Of a stretch of 33,910 nucleotides of DNA, positions 7,984 to 15,475 are shown in pieces. Each line of letters starts with the position of its first letter. Within the stretch, counting starts at the first letter, position 1. The notes below the pieces were generated by a model. The model was not told where the DNA came from and did no database searches. It saw only the letters and a list, made by a program, of their open reading frames with translations. A program made the translations under genes and the position numbers. The DNA is from JACXVD01 sp047975785 (GTDB lineage: Bacteria > Pseudomonadota > Alphaproteobacteria > Sphingomonadales > Sphingomonadaceae): assembly GCA_047975785.1 (NCBI GenBank), contig JBKEEC010000252.1, positions 1 through 33,910 of the forward strand, read 5' to 3'.

Positions 7984-9507
7984 ATGACTTCCAATCGTAG
8001 AACCTTCGCGATTATCTCGCATCCTGACGCGGGCAAGACGACCTTGACCGAAAAGCTCCTGCTGCAAGGCGGGGCGATCCATCTTGCCGGAGAGGTCAAG
8101 GCACGCGGTGCTGCGCGGCGCGCCCGCTCGGACTGGATGAAGATTGAGCAGCAGCGGGGCATTTCCGTAACGTCCAGCGTGATGACTTTTGAGCGCGACG
8201 GGGTGACTTTCAACCTGCTGGATACGCCGGGCCATGATGACTTCTCCGAAGATACCTATCGCACACTGACCGCGGTTGATTCGGCGATCATGGTTATTGA
8301 TGCAGCCAAGGGGATAGAGCCACAAACCCGGAAATTATTTGAAGTCTGCCGCTTGCGCTCGGTTCCGATTATTACCTTTATCAACAAGGTGGACCGTGAA
8401 GGCAAAAGCGGGTTTGAATTGCTGGACGAGGTAGCGGATACTCTGGCGCTGGATGTCAGTCCGCAAAGCTGGCCGGTTGGCATGGGCGGAACCTTTGAAG
8501 GCGTGCTGGATTTTGCCAGCGGTGCGCTGAGTCGCCCCGAAGGACCGGGCAAGGAATATCTCGGAACGCGTGACGAGGCGCCGGTTCTGCCGGATCAGGC
8601 GAAAGATGAAGCTGAACTGGCCCATGCAGGCTACCCGGCATTTGATCTGGATGCCTATCGCAATGGAGATTTGACACCGGTTTATTTCGGCTCCGCGTTG
8701 AAGAATTTTGGCGTGACCGAACTGATTGATGCGATTTCCGATTACGCCCCGCCTCCGCGGCCCCAGCCGGCTGAAGGGGGTGAGATCAGCCCTGACAGGG
8801 ATGAGGTCAGCGGTTTTATCTTCAAGGTGCAGGCCAATATGGACCCGCAGCACCGGGACAGGATTGCCTTTATGCGCATGGTGTCAGGCACTTTCAAACG
8901 GGGCATGAAGCTGACGCCTTCAGGCCTTGGCAAGCCGGTTGCCATTCATTCACCCATCCTGTTTTTTGCGCAGGATCGTGAAATTGCCGAAACTGCAGAA
9001 GCGGGCGACATTATCGGTATTCCCAATCATGGCACCTTGCGCGTGGGTGATAGCCTGTCAGAGAAAAACGACGTTCGCTTTACCGGCCTGCCCAATTTTG
9101 CGCCCGAAATCCTGCGCCGGATTGTGCTGAAAGACCCCACCAAGACCAAGCAATTGCGCAAGGCACTGGATGATCTGTCAGAAGAAGGCGTGATTCAGGT
9201 CTTTTACCCCGAAATTGGCGCACAGTGGATTATCGGTGTGGTTGGCCAGTTGCAGCTCGATGTGCTGGTGAGCCGTCTTTCGGCAGAATACAAGGTGGAG
9301 GCCGGGCTTGAAGCGGCGCCTTTTGCAATGGCGCGCTGGCTGAAGGGCAGCGAGGCGGCGCTACAGGCTTTTGAAGGGATCAACCGCGCCAATCTGGCGC
9401 GTGATCGTGACGGTGATCCGGTTTTTCTGGCCAAATCCCCGTGGGATGTCGGTTATCAGCAGGAAAAGAACCCGGATCTTGTGTTTTCCGCCACCAAGGA
9501 GCGGTAG
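7984..9507 (+). CDS. prfC: Peptide chain release factor 3
   Basis: A translational GTPase of 507 residues that recycles RF1/RF2 from the ribosome after termination. It shows the full G-domain set: P-loop SHPDAGKTT (about 13-21), RGISVTSSV switch region, DTPGHDDFSEDTYRTL, NKVDREGK, plus the RF3-specific DWMKIEQQRGIS. Domain II begins near residue 285 (DRDEVSGFIFKVQANMDPQHRDRIAFMR). It is slightly shorter than the roughly 525-residue enterobacterial form. It sits 20 bp after pheT and may be the last gene of the pheST transcript. Grouping a release factor with a synthetase is consistent with a general translation operon. Confidence 0.96.
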   Translation: MTSNRRTFAIISHPDAGKTTLTEKLLLQGGAIHLAGEVKARGAARRARSDWMKIEQQRGISVTSSVMTFERDGVTFNLLDTPGHDDFSEDTYRTLTAVDSAIMVIDAAKGIEPQTRKLFEVCRLRSVPIITFINKVDREGKSGFELLDEVADTLALDVSPQSWPVGMGGTFEGVLDFASGALSRPEGPGKEYLGTRDEAPVLPDQAKDEAELAHAGYPAFDLDAYRNGDLTPVYFGSALKNFGVTELIDAISDYAPPPRPQPAEGGEISPDRDEVSGFIFKVQANMDPQHRDRIAFMRMVSGTFKRGMKLTPSGLGKPVAIHSPILFFAQDREIAETAEAGDIIGIPNHGTLRVGDSLSEKNDVRFTGLPNFAPEILRRIVLKDPTKTKQLRKALDDLSEEGVIQVFYPEIGAQWIIGVVGQLQLDVLVSRLSAEYKVEAGLEAAPFAMARWLKGSEAALQAFEGINRANLARDRDGDPVFLAKSPWDVGYQQEKNPDLVFSATKER

Positions 9508-9610
9508 GACAATCAGCCACAGTCCCTGATATGACCGGATGATTGAGGAAAAATGGCATGAATAGAAACACTATCTTGCCGTCCGGGCATTTGCCTTGCA
9601 ACATGGGGGC

Positions 9611-10480
9611 ATGATTCCGGCTGGCCCTACGACGCAACGCTATTTTTCCCAACGCCTTCGGCTGCAATATGTTGACTGGGGCAATCATGACAAACCGCCG
9701 CTTTTGCTCGTTCATGGCGGACGGGATCATAGCCGTAGCTGGGACTGGACAGCGCGCGCCCTGTGTCAGGACTGGCACGTTATTGCCATGGATCACCGCG
9801 GCCATGGCGATAGCGAATGGGTCAGTGATGGCAATTACCTTGTCTCGGACATGGTGTATGATCTGGCCCAGCTCGTGCATCAGCGGATGCTTGCTCCGGT
9901 TACGATTGTGGCCCATTCCCTGGGGGGCGGAGTCAGCCTGGGTTTTGCCGGAGCATTTCCCGATCAGGTGCGCAAAATGGTGGCGATTGAACCATGGGGG
10001 CTTTCACCGGAAATGGCACCGGACAGGGGCCAGAAATCCTACCCTGAACGGATCAGGCACTGGGTGGAGGCAAAGCGTAATGGCGCATCCAGACTGCCGA
10101 CACGCTATACCTCGATTGAGGAGGCGCTTGCCCGTATGCAGGAGGTCAACCATTTTCTGAGTGATGAGCAGGCATTGCACCTTACCATTCATGGCGTAAA
10201 CCAGAATGAGGATGGAACCTATAGCTGGAAATTTGATCCGGGCCTGTATACCCAGCCGGTCGATCCGACTGACCATGCCATGTTCCAGCAATTATGGCAG
10301 TCGGTCACATGCCCGCTTATGCTGCTCTATGGCGCAAACAGTTTTGTGACGAATCCACAGAAAACAGGCTGGATTGACTACTTGCCCGATGCGCAGATGG
10401 TTGAGTTTGAACATGCCGGGCACTGGCTGCATCATGACCAGTTTGCCCGGTTTATTTCTGTCCTCAAGGGTTTCCTCTGA
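9611..10480 (+). CDS. Alpha/beta-fold hydrolase
   Basis: A 289-residue alpha/beta hydrolase with no signal peptide. Visible elements are the oxyanion HGG at residues 35-37 (LLLVHGGRDHSRSWD), the DHRGHGDSEW strand-turn, the nucleophile elbow VAHSLGGG with Ser103, and the histidine loop EHAGHWLHHDQ with His271. The acid position after the last core strand reads LLYGANSF where GxDS is more common, so Asn243 replaces the expected Asp unless another residue serves. The substrate cannot be inferred; family members include esterases, epoxide hydrolases and C-C bond hydrolases. The start at ATG 9611 is weakly supported. An in-frame TTG lies five codons upstream and there is no clear Shine-Dalgarno sequence. 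The EEP gene follows 38 bp downstream. Confidence 0.85.
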   Translation: MIPAGPTTQRYFSQRLRLQYVDWGNHDKPPLLLVHGGRDHSRSWDWTARALCQDWHVIAMDHRGHGDSEWVSDGNYLVSDMVYDLAQLVHQRMLAPVTIVAHSLGGGVSLGFAGAFPDQVRKMVAIEPWGLSPEMAPDRGQKSYPERIRHWVEAKRNGASRLPTRYTSIEEALARMQEVNHFLSDEQALHLTIHGVNQNEDGTYSWKFDPGLYTQPVDPTDHAMFQQLWQSVTCPLMLLYGANSFVTNPQKTGWIDYLPDAQMVEFEHAGHWLHHDQFARFISVLKGFL

Positions 10481-10518
10481 TGAATCGGAGTCTCCGGCTC
10501 CCTGCTGAATGAGGTCTG

Positions 10519-11220
10519 ATGGTGACTATTCGTTTCGCCAGTTACAATATTCACAAGGCGGTCGGCACGGATGGACGGCGTGACGGGGAAAGAATCATTG
10601 CGGTCCTGCGTGAAATCAACGCCGACATAATCGCCTTGCAGGAGGCGGATCGCCGGCTGGGGGACAGGGCCAGTGTCCTGTCGCGTGCGGGCCTTGATGA
10701 TACACAGTGGCGCCCGCTGGATGTGGCCGTACGGCCGCGCAGTCTGGGCTGGCACGGTAATGCGCTTCTGGTGCGTCGCGATATTGAATGTGTGGATTCC
10801 GGTCCGATGCATCTTCCCGTAATGGAGCCGCGTGGTGCGGTTCGCGCTATTCTGGATGTCGGGGGGCAGAAGATTTGTATCATCGGTGCGCATCTTGATT
10901 TGTCGGGTTTGCGCCGCAGGGACCAGATCCGCGCAATTCTGAATCAGCGTGAAGATGATGCCGGTCAAATACCCTTTGTCCTGATGGGAGATTTCAATCA
11001 GTGGACCCGGCGCGGTGCCATGCGCGAATTTGACGAAGGGTGGCATGTCATTACGCCGGGAAGCAGCTTTCCCAGTCGCCGGCCTATTGCCACGCTGGAC
11101 AGGATTGTTGCCTCGCAGGAATGGCACATACTGGATCATGGCGTTCATCACAGCGCCCTTGCGGTGCAGGCGTCAGATCATTTGCCGGTCTGGGCTGAAC
11201 TTGGCCTGCCCAGTATTTAA
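10519..11220 (+). CDS. Endonuclease/exonuclease/phosphatase (EEP) family protein
   Basis: A 233-residue protein with the EEP (DNase I-like) signature throughout: RFASYNIHKAVGTDGRRD at the N-terminus, DIIALQEAD with the metal-binding Glu, GAHLDLS with His, LMGDFNQW with the Asp/Asn pair near residue 157, and a C-terminal ASDHLPVWAEL with Asp-His. All catalytic positions of the fold are present, so it should be an Mg-dependent phosphodiesterase or phosphatase acting on nucleic acid, lipid or phosphoinositide-type substrates. The family does not reveal which. The start is ATG 10519 after GAGGTC. It may share a transcript with the hydrolase upstream. A perfect palindrome (11227-11241) follows just after the stop. 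Confidence 0.85.
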   Translation: MVTIRFASYNIHKAVGTDGRRDGERIIAVLREINADIIALQEADRRLGDRASVLSRAGLDDTQWRPLDVAVRPRSLGWHGNALLVRRDIECVDSGPMHLPVMEPRGAVRAILDVGGQKICIIGAHLDLSGLRRRDQIRAILNQREDDAGQIPFVLMGDFNQWTRRGAMREFDEGWHVITPGSSFPSRRPIATLDRIVASQEWHILDHGVHHSALAVQASDHLPVWAELGLPSI

Positions 11221-11226
11221 TCATAA

Positions 11227-11241
11227 GCCTAAAATTTAGGC
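11227..11241. repeat. Perfect short palindrome after the EEP gene
   Basis: GCCTAAA and TTTAGGC flank a single A. It lies six bases after the EEP stop and about 65 bp upstream of the sigma-54 promoter. A second inverted repeat, GTTGC-GCT-GCAAC, lies at 11251-11263. One or both could be enhancer-type sites for the sigma-54 activator, but neither fits the classical NtrC consensus, so this is only a structural observation. Confidence 0.4.
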
Positions 11242-11305
11242 AGTCATCATGTTGCGCTGCAACTAATGATCCTCGTTATAGCTGGAAATGCTTATATTTT
11301 ACGGT

Positions 11306-11322
11306 TTGGCACGCAGGTTGCT
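11306..11322 (+). promoter_or_regulatory. Sigma-54 (RpoN) -24/-12 promoter of glnK-amtB
   Basis: TTGGCACGCAGGTTGCT matches the RpoN consensus YTGGCACG-N4-TTGCW at every defined position, with GG and GC elements at the required spacing. It lies 48 bp upstream of the PII start codon, giving an expected 5' UTR of about 35-40 nt. Nitrogen-limitation control by NtrC acting with sigma-54 on glnK-amtB is well established in proteobacteria; the activator gene is not in the window. Confidence 0.88.
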
Positions 11323-11370
11323 TAACTCCTGATATGCCGGAACAGGTCCGGTGCAGAAGAGGGGCAACAG

Positions 11371-11709
11371 ATGAAATTCATCATCGCCATCATCAAACCA
11401 TTCAAACTCGACGATGTGCGCGAAGCATTGTCCGCAATTGGCGTGGCGGGCATGACAGTAACCGAGGTCAAGGGTTTTGGCCGACAGAAAGGTCAGACTG
11501 AAATCTATCGTGGCGCCGAATATGCCAGCAATATGCTGCCAAAAGTGCGGCTCGAAATTGCAACCACGACCGAACAGGCAGATCAGGTAGTCGAAACCAT
11601 CAAGGAAGCAGCCAGCACCGATACGATCGGGGATGGCAAGATTTTCGTATTCGACCTGCAGGAAGCCGTGCGTATCCGCACAGGTGAATCCGGCACCACA
11701 GCCTTGTGA
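11371..11709 (+). CDS. glnK: P-II nitrogen regulatory protein, GlnK type
   Basis: 112 residues, exactly PII length. The T-loop GRQKGQTEIYRGAEY carries Tyr51, the residue uridylylated by GlnD, and the C-terminal GDGKIFVFDLQEAVRIRTGE is the ATP/2-oxoglutarate-binding B/C-loop region. PII trimers sense 2-oxoglutarate and energy status. The GlnK type plugs the ammonium channel when nitrogen is plentiful. The assignment as GlnK rests on its place immediately upstream of amtB (56 bp) and on the sigma-54 promoter in front. A strong GAGGGG Shine-Dalgarno sequence precedes ATG 11371. The second PII gene at 13361 is highly similar in the T-loop. Confidence 0.95.
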   Translation: MKFIIAIIKPFKLDDVREALSAIGVAGMTVTEVKGFGRQKGQTEIYRGAEYASNMLPKVRLEIATTTEQADQVVETIKEAASTDTIGDGKIFVFDLQEAVRIRTGESGTTAL

Positions 11710-11765
11710 GCCGCTGCATCATGTCCAGAACATTCAAGACTATGTTCAAGAAAAGGAAACTTTCG

Positions 11766-13109
11766 ATGAACCTCCCGTTCAAACGCGCCGCAACCATGCT
11801 GGGTGCGTCGGCCCTTCTGGCCATGCCGGTTGTGGCACAGGCCGCTGTGCCTGCTGCCGCGCCGGTTCCCAATCCGGGCAATAATGCCTGGATGATGACT
11901 GCCACCGTGCTGGTCATGCTGATGATCCTGCCGGGACTTGCCCTGTTTTATGGCGGTCTGACCCGTCAGAAGAACATGCTTTCCACCATGACACAAATTG
12001 GCGGTGTTGCGGCACTTGCCATGCTGCTCTGGGTTATGTGGGGCTATACCATGGCCTTTGGCGGCGAAGGAAACGCCTTCATTTCCAATTTCGACAAGCT
12101 GTTTCTGTCTGGAGTAACACCGGATAGCACGGCAGCGACATTCTCCGATGAAGTTATCTCCGAATATGTCTTTATCTGTTTCCAGATGACCTTTGCTGCC
12201 ATTACGGCTGCGCTGGTTCTGGGCGCAACGGTAGAGCGGATGAAGTTTTCCGCAGTGATGGTGTTTGCCGCTATCTGGCTCACGATTGTCTATTTCCCGA
12301 TGGCGCATATGGTCTGGTATGATGGCGGGGAAACCGGCACGAGCGGCCTGATGTTTGGCTGGGGTGCGCTGGATTTTGCCGGAGGCACCGTTGTTCATAT
12401 CAATGCCGGTGTTTCGGCTCTGGTGGCCTGTCTGGTGCTGGGCAAGCGCAAGGGCTATCCGAGCGAACCCATGCCGCCGCACAGCCTGACACTGACCATG
12501 GTAGGCACAGGTCTGCTGTGGGTGGGCTGGTTCGGCTTCAATGCCGGCTCCGAACTTGAAGCCGATGGTTTTGCTGCTCTGGCGATGATCAACACGTTTG
12601 TTGCTACTGCTGCCGGTGGTCTGGCCTGGATGGTGGTGGAACGGCTTGCCGGTCACAAGGGGTCCGCGCTGGGCTTCTGTTCGGGTGTGATTGCCGGACT
12701 GGTGGCTGTAACCCCTGCTGCGGGTAATTCCGGCCCGTTCGGCGCGATCATGCTGGGCATTGTGTCCTCGGTGGTCTGCTACTTTGCCGTCGCCAAGCTG
12801 AAGCCTGCCCTGGGTTATGACGATTCGCTGGATGCCTTTGGCATTCACGGCGTTGGCGGCCTGGTGGGTGCGATCCTTACCGGTGTGGTCTATTCGCCTG
12901 TGCTGGGTGGTCCGGGTGATGCGGATTTTGTCATGGGCACCCAGGTCTGGATCCAGACGAAATCTGTCCTCGTGTCGATCTGCTGGGCCGGTATCGGTTC
13001 GTTGATCGCCATCTATATCGCCAAGCTTCTGACCGGACTTCGGGTTAGCCCGCAAGTCGAACAGGAAGGTCTTGATATCGGCGAGCACGGTGAAAGGGCA
13101 TATAACTGA
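11766..13109 (+). CDS. amtB: Ammonium transporter
   Basis: A 447-residue Amt-family channel. The start at 11766, after AAGGAAA, gives a classical signal peptide (residues 1-26, ending MPVVAQA), as in proteobacterial AmtB. An earlier GTG overlapping the glnK stop would spoil that signal. About eleven transmembrane helices follow. The pore twin-histidine motifs are visible as VVHINAGVSALVACLVLG and AFGIHGVGGLVGAILTG. FYGGLTRQKNMLSTM is the conserved first-helix signature. It imports ammonium across the inner membrane and is gated by the adjacent PII protein. Expression is probably coupled to glnK from the sigma-54 promoter and ends at 13271-13300. Confidence 0.96.
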   Translation: MNLPFKRAATMLGASALLAMPVVAQAAVPAAAPVPNPGNNAWMMTATVLVMLMILPGLALFYGGLTRQKNMLSTMTQIGGVAALAMLLWVMWGYTMAFGGEGNAFISNFDKLFLSGVTPDSTAATFSDEVISEYVFICFQMTFAAITAALVLGATVERMKFSAVMVFAAIWLTIVYFPMAHMVWYDGGETGTSGLMFGWGALDFAGGTVVHINAGVSALVACLVLGKRKGYPSEPMPPHSLTLTMVGTGLLWVGWFGFNAGSELEADGFAALAMINTFVATAAGGLAWMVVERLAGHKGSALGFCSGVIAGLVAVTPAAGNSGPFGAIMLGIVSSVVCYFAVAKLKPALGYDDSLDAFGIHGVGGLVGAILTGVVYSPVLGGPGDADFVMGTQVWIQTKSVLVSICWAGIGSLIAIYIAKLLTGLRVSPQVEQEGLDIGEHGERAYN

Positions 13110-13128
13110 TCACCAGACTGGTCATCTC

Positions 13129-13202
13129 GAATTGGGCCAGAGAAATTGGCCCAAAGAATTGGCCCAAAGAATTGGCCCAAAGAATTGGCCCAAAGAATTG
13201 GC
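13129..13202 (+). repeat. 13-bp short tandem repeat between amtB and the second PII gene
   Basis: Three exact consecutive 13-bp units (GAATTGGCCCAAA at 13156, 13169 and 13182) are preceded by a 14-bp variant with one extra A (13142-13155) and a more diverged unit (13129-13141), and followed by a partial unit (13195-13202). The unit contains TTGG-C-CCAA, a near-palindrome. The array begins about 20 bp after the amtB stop and precedes the terminator. It may be a variable-number repeat formed by slippage, or a run of protein-binding sites. Confidence 0.85.
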
Positions 13203-13270
13203 AAGGCCGAACACCGAAATCTCCCCTCGGTCTTGCCAAACCATGTTCCTCCTGCGAACAACGACTATAC

Positions 13271-13300
13271 AGGCCGGGGCGATTGCTCCGGCCTTTTTTT
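13271..13300 (+). terminator. Rho-independent terminator after amtB
   Basis: Ten-base GC-rich arms at 13271-13280 (AGGCCGGGGC) and 13285-13294 enclose a GATT loop with one G-U pair, and run straight into seven T residues. It ends the glnK-amtB unit, so the second PII gene 60 bp further on needs readthrough or a separate promoter. Confidence 0.88.
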
Positions 13301-13360
13301 ATTTTTAATTTTCATGATGGGGCACTGAAATTTTGACTTGAAGAATGAAGGGGACTCGTG

Positions 13361-13699
13361 ATGAAGTTCATTATCTCTGTCATCAAATCCCATAAGCTTG
13401 ATTCCGTGCGCGAGGCGCTGTCCGATATCGGTATCGTTGCCATGACAGTTAGCGAGATCAAGGGTTTCGGGCGCCAGAAGGGGCAGACCGAAATCTATCG
13501 CGGGTCGGAATATAGCGCCTCCTTTGTGCCCAAGGTGAAGCTGGAAATCGCAGTGGATGACACGCTTGCCGCTCGTGCCGTGGAAATTGTCCGGCAGGCG
13601 GCCCGGACCGAGACGATCGGGGACGGAAAGATCTTTGTTCTTGGGCTGGAAGGCGCCATGCGTGTGCGCACCGGGGAAACAGGGGATATCGCCCTGTAA
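13361..13699 (+). CDS. P-II family nitrogen regulatory protein (second copy)
   Basis: 112 residues. The T-loop is GRQKGQTEIYRGSEY with Tyr51 intact, and the C-terminal GDGKIFVLGLEGAMRVRTGE is conserved, so nucleotide and 2-oxoglutarate binding should be retained. It differs from the upstream PII mainly in the 52-75 segment (SASFVPKVKLEIAVDD) and the last residues. The start is ATG 13361, preceded by AAGGGG at a good distance; the GTG immediately before it is the alternative. The gene lies beyond a terminator, and no sigma-54 site was seen before it. This suggests different expression from the first copy, perhaps as the constitutive GlnB-like partner. Its stop is four bases from the convergent sterol-desaturase stop. 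Confidence 0.94.
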   Translation: MKFIISVIKSHKLDSVREALSDIGIVAMTVSEIKGFGRQKGQTEIYRGSEYSASFVPKVKLEIAVDDTLAARAVEIVRQAARTETIGDGKIFVLGLEGAMRVRTGETGDIAL

Positions 13700-13703
13700 T
13701 GTC

Positions 13704-14615
13704 TCACCCGTCAGGATTGCAGGAAGGAGGCCTGCTCCGGCTTTTCATCCAACGCTCACGAATAGCGTCTGATGTGTCTCTGCTGCCATCATGGCTCCAG
13801 CCAGGCGGACGCCAGAGATAGGACAGTTTGTGCTTCCATGGTGCGTGCCAGAGATCTTGTGCAATTCCGGCCCATTCATGAAAAACTGCCCATAACAGGT
13901 TAAAACTGCCCAATTGTTTGACGATACCGTAATGGGCAGGCTCTGCTTCCTGCTCCGGCTGGAATGTGCCGAACATCCTGTCCCATATGATGAAGGTTCC
14001 GGCGTAGTTCCGGTCCAGATAGAGCGGGTTGGTGGCATGATGAATGCGGTGATGGCTGGGCGTGTTCATCACTGCCTCAAACCAGCGAGGCAGGCGGTTG
14101 ATGGCTTCGGTGTGAATCCAGAACTGATAGATCAGGTTCACGCTGCCGCAAAAGGCAATCATTGCCGGGTGAAACCCGATCAGGGCCAGCGGCAGACGAA
14201 AGATGAAGGACAGCGCGATAAACCCCGTCCAGCTTTGTCGTAATGCGGTAGACAAATTATAATGCTGGCTGGAATGATGATTCACATGACTGGCCCAGAA
14301 CCAGCGCACCCGATGGGCGGCGCGGTGGAAGATATAATAGGCCAGATCGTCAAGCACAAAGCAGGCTATCCAGGCCCACCATTGCCACCCGATGTCAAAA
14401 ATGCGGTATGGGTAAATGGCCAGAAACAGGCTGCCAACCACACCAGCGGTAACCAATCCCGCAATGGTGCTGCCAAGGCCGAAGGACAGGGAAAGCAGCG
14501 TGTCGCGCGGCTCATAGGCGTCGGGATTTTGTTTTCTTGCCCATAGTATTTCTGCAAGCACCAGCAGAACAAAAGCGGGAATGGCGAAATCTACCGGGTT
14601 ATAATCGGCTATCAT
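13704..14615 (-). CDS. Sterol desaturase / fatty acid hydroxylase superfamily membrane protein
   Basis: A 303-residue polytopic inner-membrane protein. The di-iron histidine motifs of the superfamily are complete: HRAAH (97-101), HVNHH (110-114) and HHRIHH (188-193), with an extra FWIHTE at 166-170. Transmembrane segments occupy roughly residues 10-26, 45-68, 78-95 and 135-165. Members insert oxygen or double bonds into lipids; the sequence style resembles the alkylglycerol monooxygenase-like bacterial group. The substrate here is unknown, with membrane lipids, hopanoids or carotenoids possible. It is the last gene of a compact minus-strand operon with 14622-15032 six bases upstream. The C-terminus after the membrane domain is hydrophilic. 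Confidence 0.88.
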   Translation of the reverse strand: MIADYNPVDFAIPAFVLLVLAEILWARKQNPDAYEPRDTLLSLSFGLGSTIAGLVTAGVVGSLFLAIYPYRIFDIGWQWWAWIACFVLDDLAYYIFHRAAHRVRWFWASHVNHHSSQHYNLSTALRQSWTGFIALSFIFRLPLALIGFHPAMIAFCGSVNLIYQFWIHTEAINRLPRWFEAVMNTPSHHRIHHATNPLYLDRNYAGTFIIWDRMFGTFQPEQEAEPAHYGIVKQLGSFNLLWAVFHEWAGIAQDLWHAPWKHKLSYLWRPPGWSHDGSRDTSDAIRERWMKSRSRPPSCNPDG

Positions 14616-14621
14616 GGTAGA

Positions 14622-15032
14622 TCAGCAGACAAGATTGCGGAAACTGGCCGCCCATCTTTGTGCAGATGGCCCCAGATCGAGAGTGACCCGCCCGAAATGC
14701 GGGTCTGATGTTTCCAGCGTCAGAAAGTTTTGGTCCAGCCTTGCTCTGGCTGCACTGTCTATTATCCGCCCCGCGAAATGGGCGCCATGGCGCCGCAGCA
14801 GGAGGACTCTTCCCTTGTGATCGCGCAGGACGGCTGCATATCCGGCCCGGTCAAGGCCAGTTTCAACCGCCTGAAAACCCGGAAAGGCAATATCGGCCAG
14901 TTCGCGGGCATGTTCTGTATCGCGAATCCGTTCCCCCCGACCCAGATCAAGCCATGCCGTCAGGCCTGCCAGCAGGGCAATTGCGATGATTGATCCGACC
15001 AGGACCAGCACGCGAATCCCTGTATCATCCAT
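14622..15032 (-). CDS. Hypothetical membrane-anchored protein
   Basis: A 136-residue protein that I do not recognise. Residues 6-28 are a single hydrophobic helix (IRVLVLVGSIIAIALLAGLTAWL). The remainder is soluble, with GRVLLLRRHGAHFAGRIIDSAARARLDQNFLTLETSDPHFGRVTLDLG forming a plausible beta-rich domain of about 80 residues. By topology the soluble part could face the periplasm. It is held in a tight operon: two bases after the DUF442 gene and six bases before the sterol-desaturase start. Codon use looks like its neighbours, and conservation of the operon would be the best support that it is real. No catalytic motif was found. Confidence 0.75.
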   Translation of the reverse strand: MDDTGIRVLVLVGSIIAIALLAGLTAWLDLGRGERIRDTEHARELADIAFPGFQAVETGLDRAGYAAVLRDHKGRVLLLRRHGAHFAGRIIDSAARARLDQNFLTLETSDPHFGRVTLDLGPSAQRWAASFRNLVC

Positions 15033-15034
15033 GA

Positions 15035-15475
15035 TTATGCTTTTGCATTCGCCGCCAGCGCCTCCATGGCGGGATGAATGGAAGAGACATCATAACCGGC
15101 AGACCGGGCCGCTTCGGCAAGCTGAGCCGGATCATCCCCCATGGATGAGCGGGCCAGTGCCCATAACAGGGTGGAGCGTGTGCCTGAACGGCAATAACCC
15201 AGAACCTTGCCCTGTGCTCCGGCAAGGGCCTTTGCCAATTCTTCTACCTGCACTGCGCTGAAGCCGGCATGGGTTATCGGGATGGCCAGATAGTCCATCC
15301 CCTGTTTGCGGGCTTCCGCTTCTATCTCCGGGCCGGGAGTCTGGTCTTGCGCCTCGCCTTCGGGGCGATTGTTGATAATCAGGGTGACGCCGTCATTTCT
15401 CGCCGTTGCCAGATCGCCCGGCGAGATTTGCGGGCTGGCCAGCATGGTGTCTGACAGGATACGAAAATCGCTCAT
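15035..15475 (-). CDS. DUF442 / TIGR01244 family phosphatase-like sulfurtransferase
   Basis: A 146-residue cytoplasmic protein. It shows the family pattern: RILSDTMLASPQISPGDLATARNDGVTLIINNRPEGE, then DYLAIPITHAGFSAVQVEELAKAL, and the catalytic loop GYCRSGTRSTLLWAL with Cys followed four residues later by Arg. This is the dual-specificity-phosphatase/rhodanese-like domain found alone or fused to the beta-lactamase-like hydrolase Blh (ETHE1-type persulfide dioxygenase). The likely role is phosphate or sulfane-sulfur transfer, but the substrate is not fixed by sequence. Its ATG overlaps the TerC stop by four bases (ATGA), and its stop is two bases from the next start, so it is translationally coupled on both sides. 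Confidence 0.88.
   Translation of the reverse strand: MSDFRILSDTMLASPQISPGDLATARNDGVTLIINNRPEGEAQDQTPGPEIEAEARKQGMDYLAIPITHAGFSAVQVEELAKALAGAQGKVLGYCRSGTRSTLLWALARSSMGDDPAQLAEAARSAGYDVSSIHPAMEALAANAKA

Noticed and set aside
11583..13088. 501-codon open frame on the minus strand opposite amtB
   Set aside because: Its composition is His/Gln/Arg-rich low-information sequence typical of an antisense shadow, whereas the plus strand encodes a full, motif-complete ammonium transporter.
13320..13345. Second sigma-54 promoter before the downstream PII gene
   Set aside because: GGGGCACTGAAATTTTGA looks superficially similar, but the required GC element at -12 is absent.
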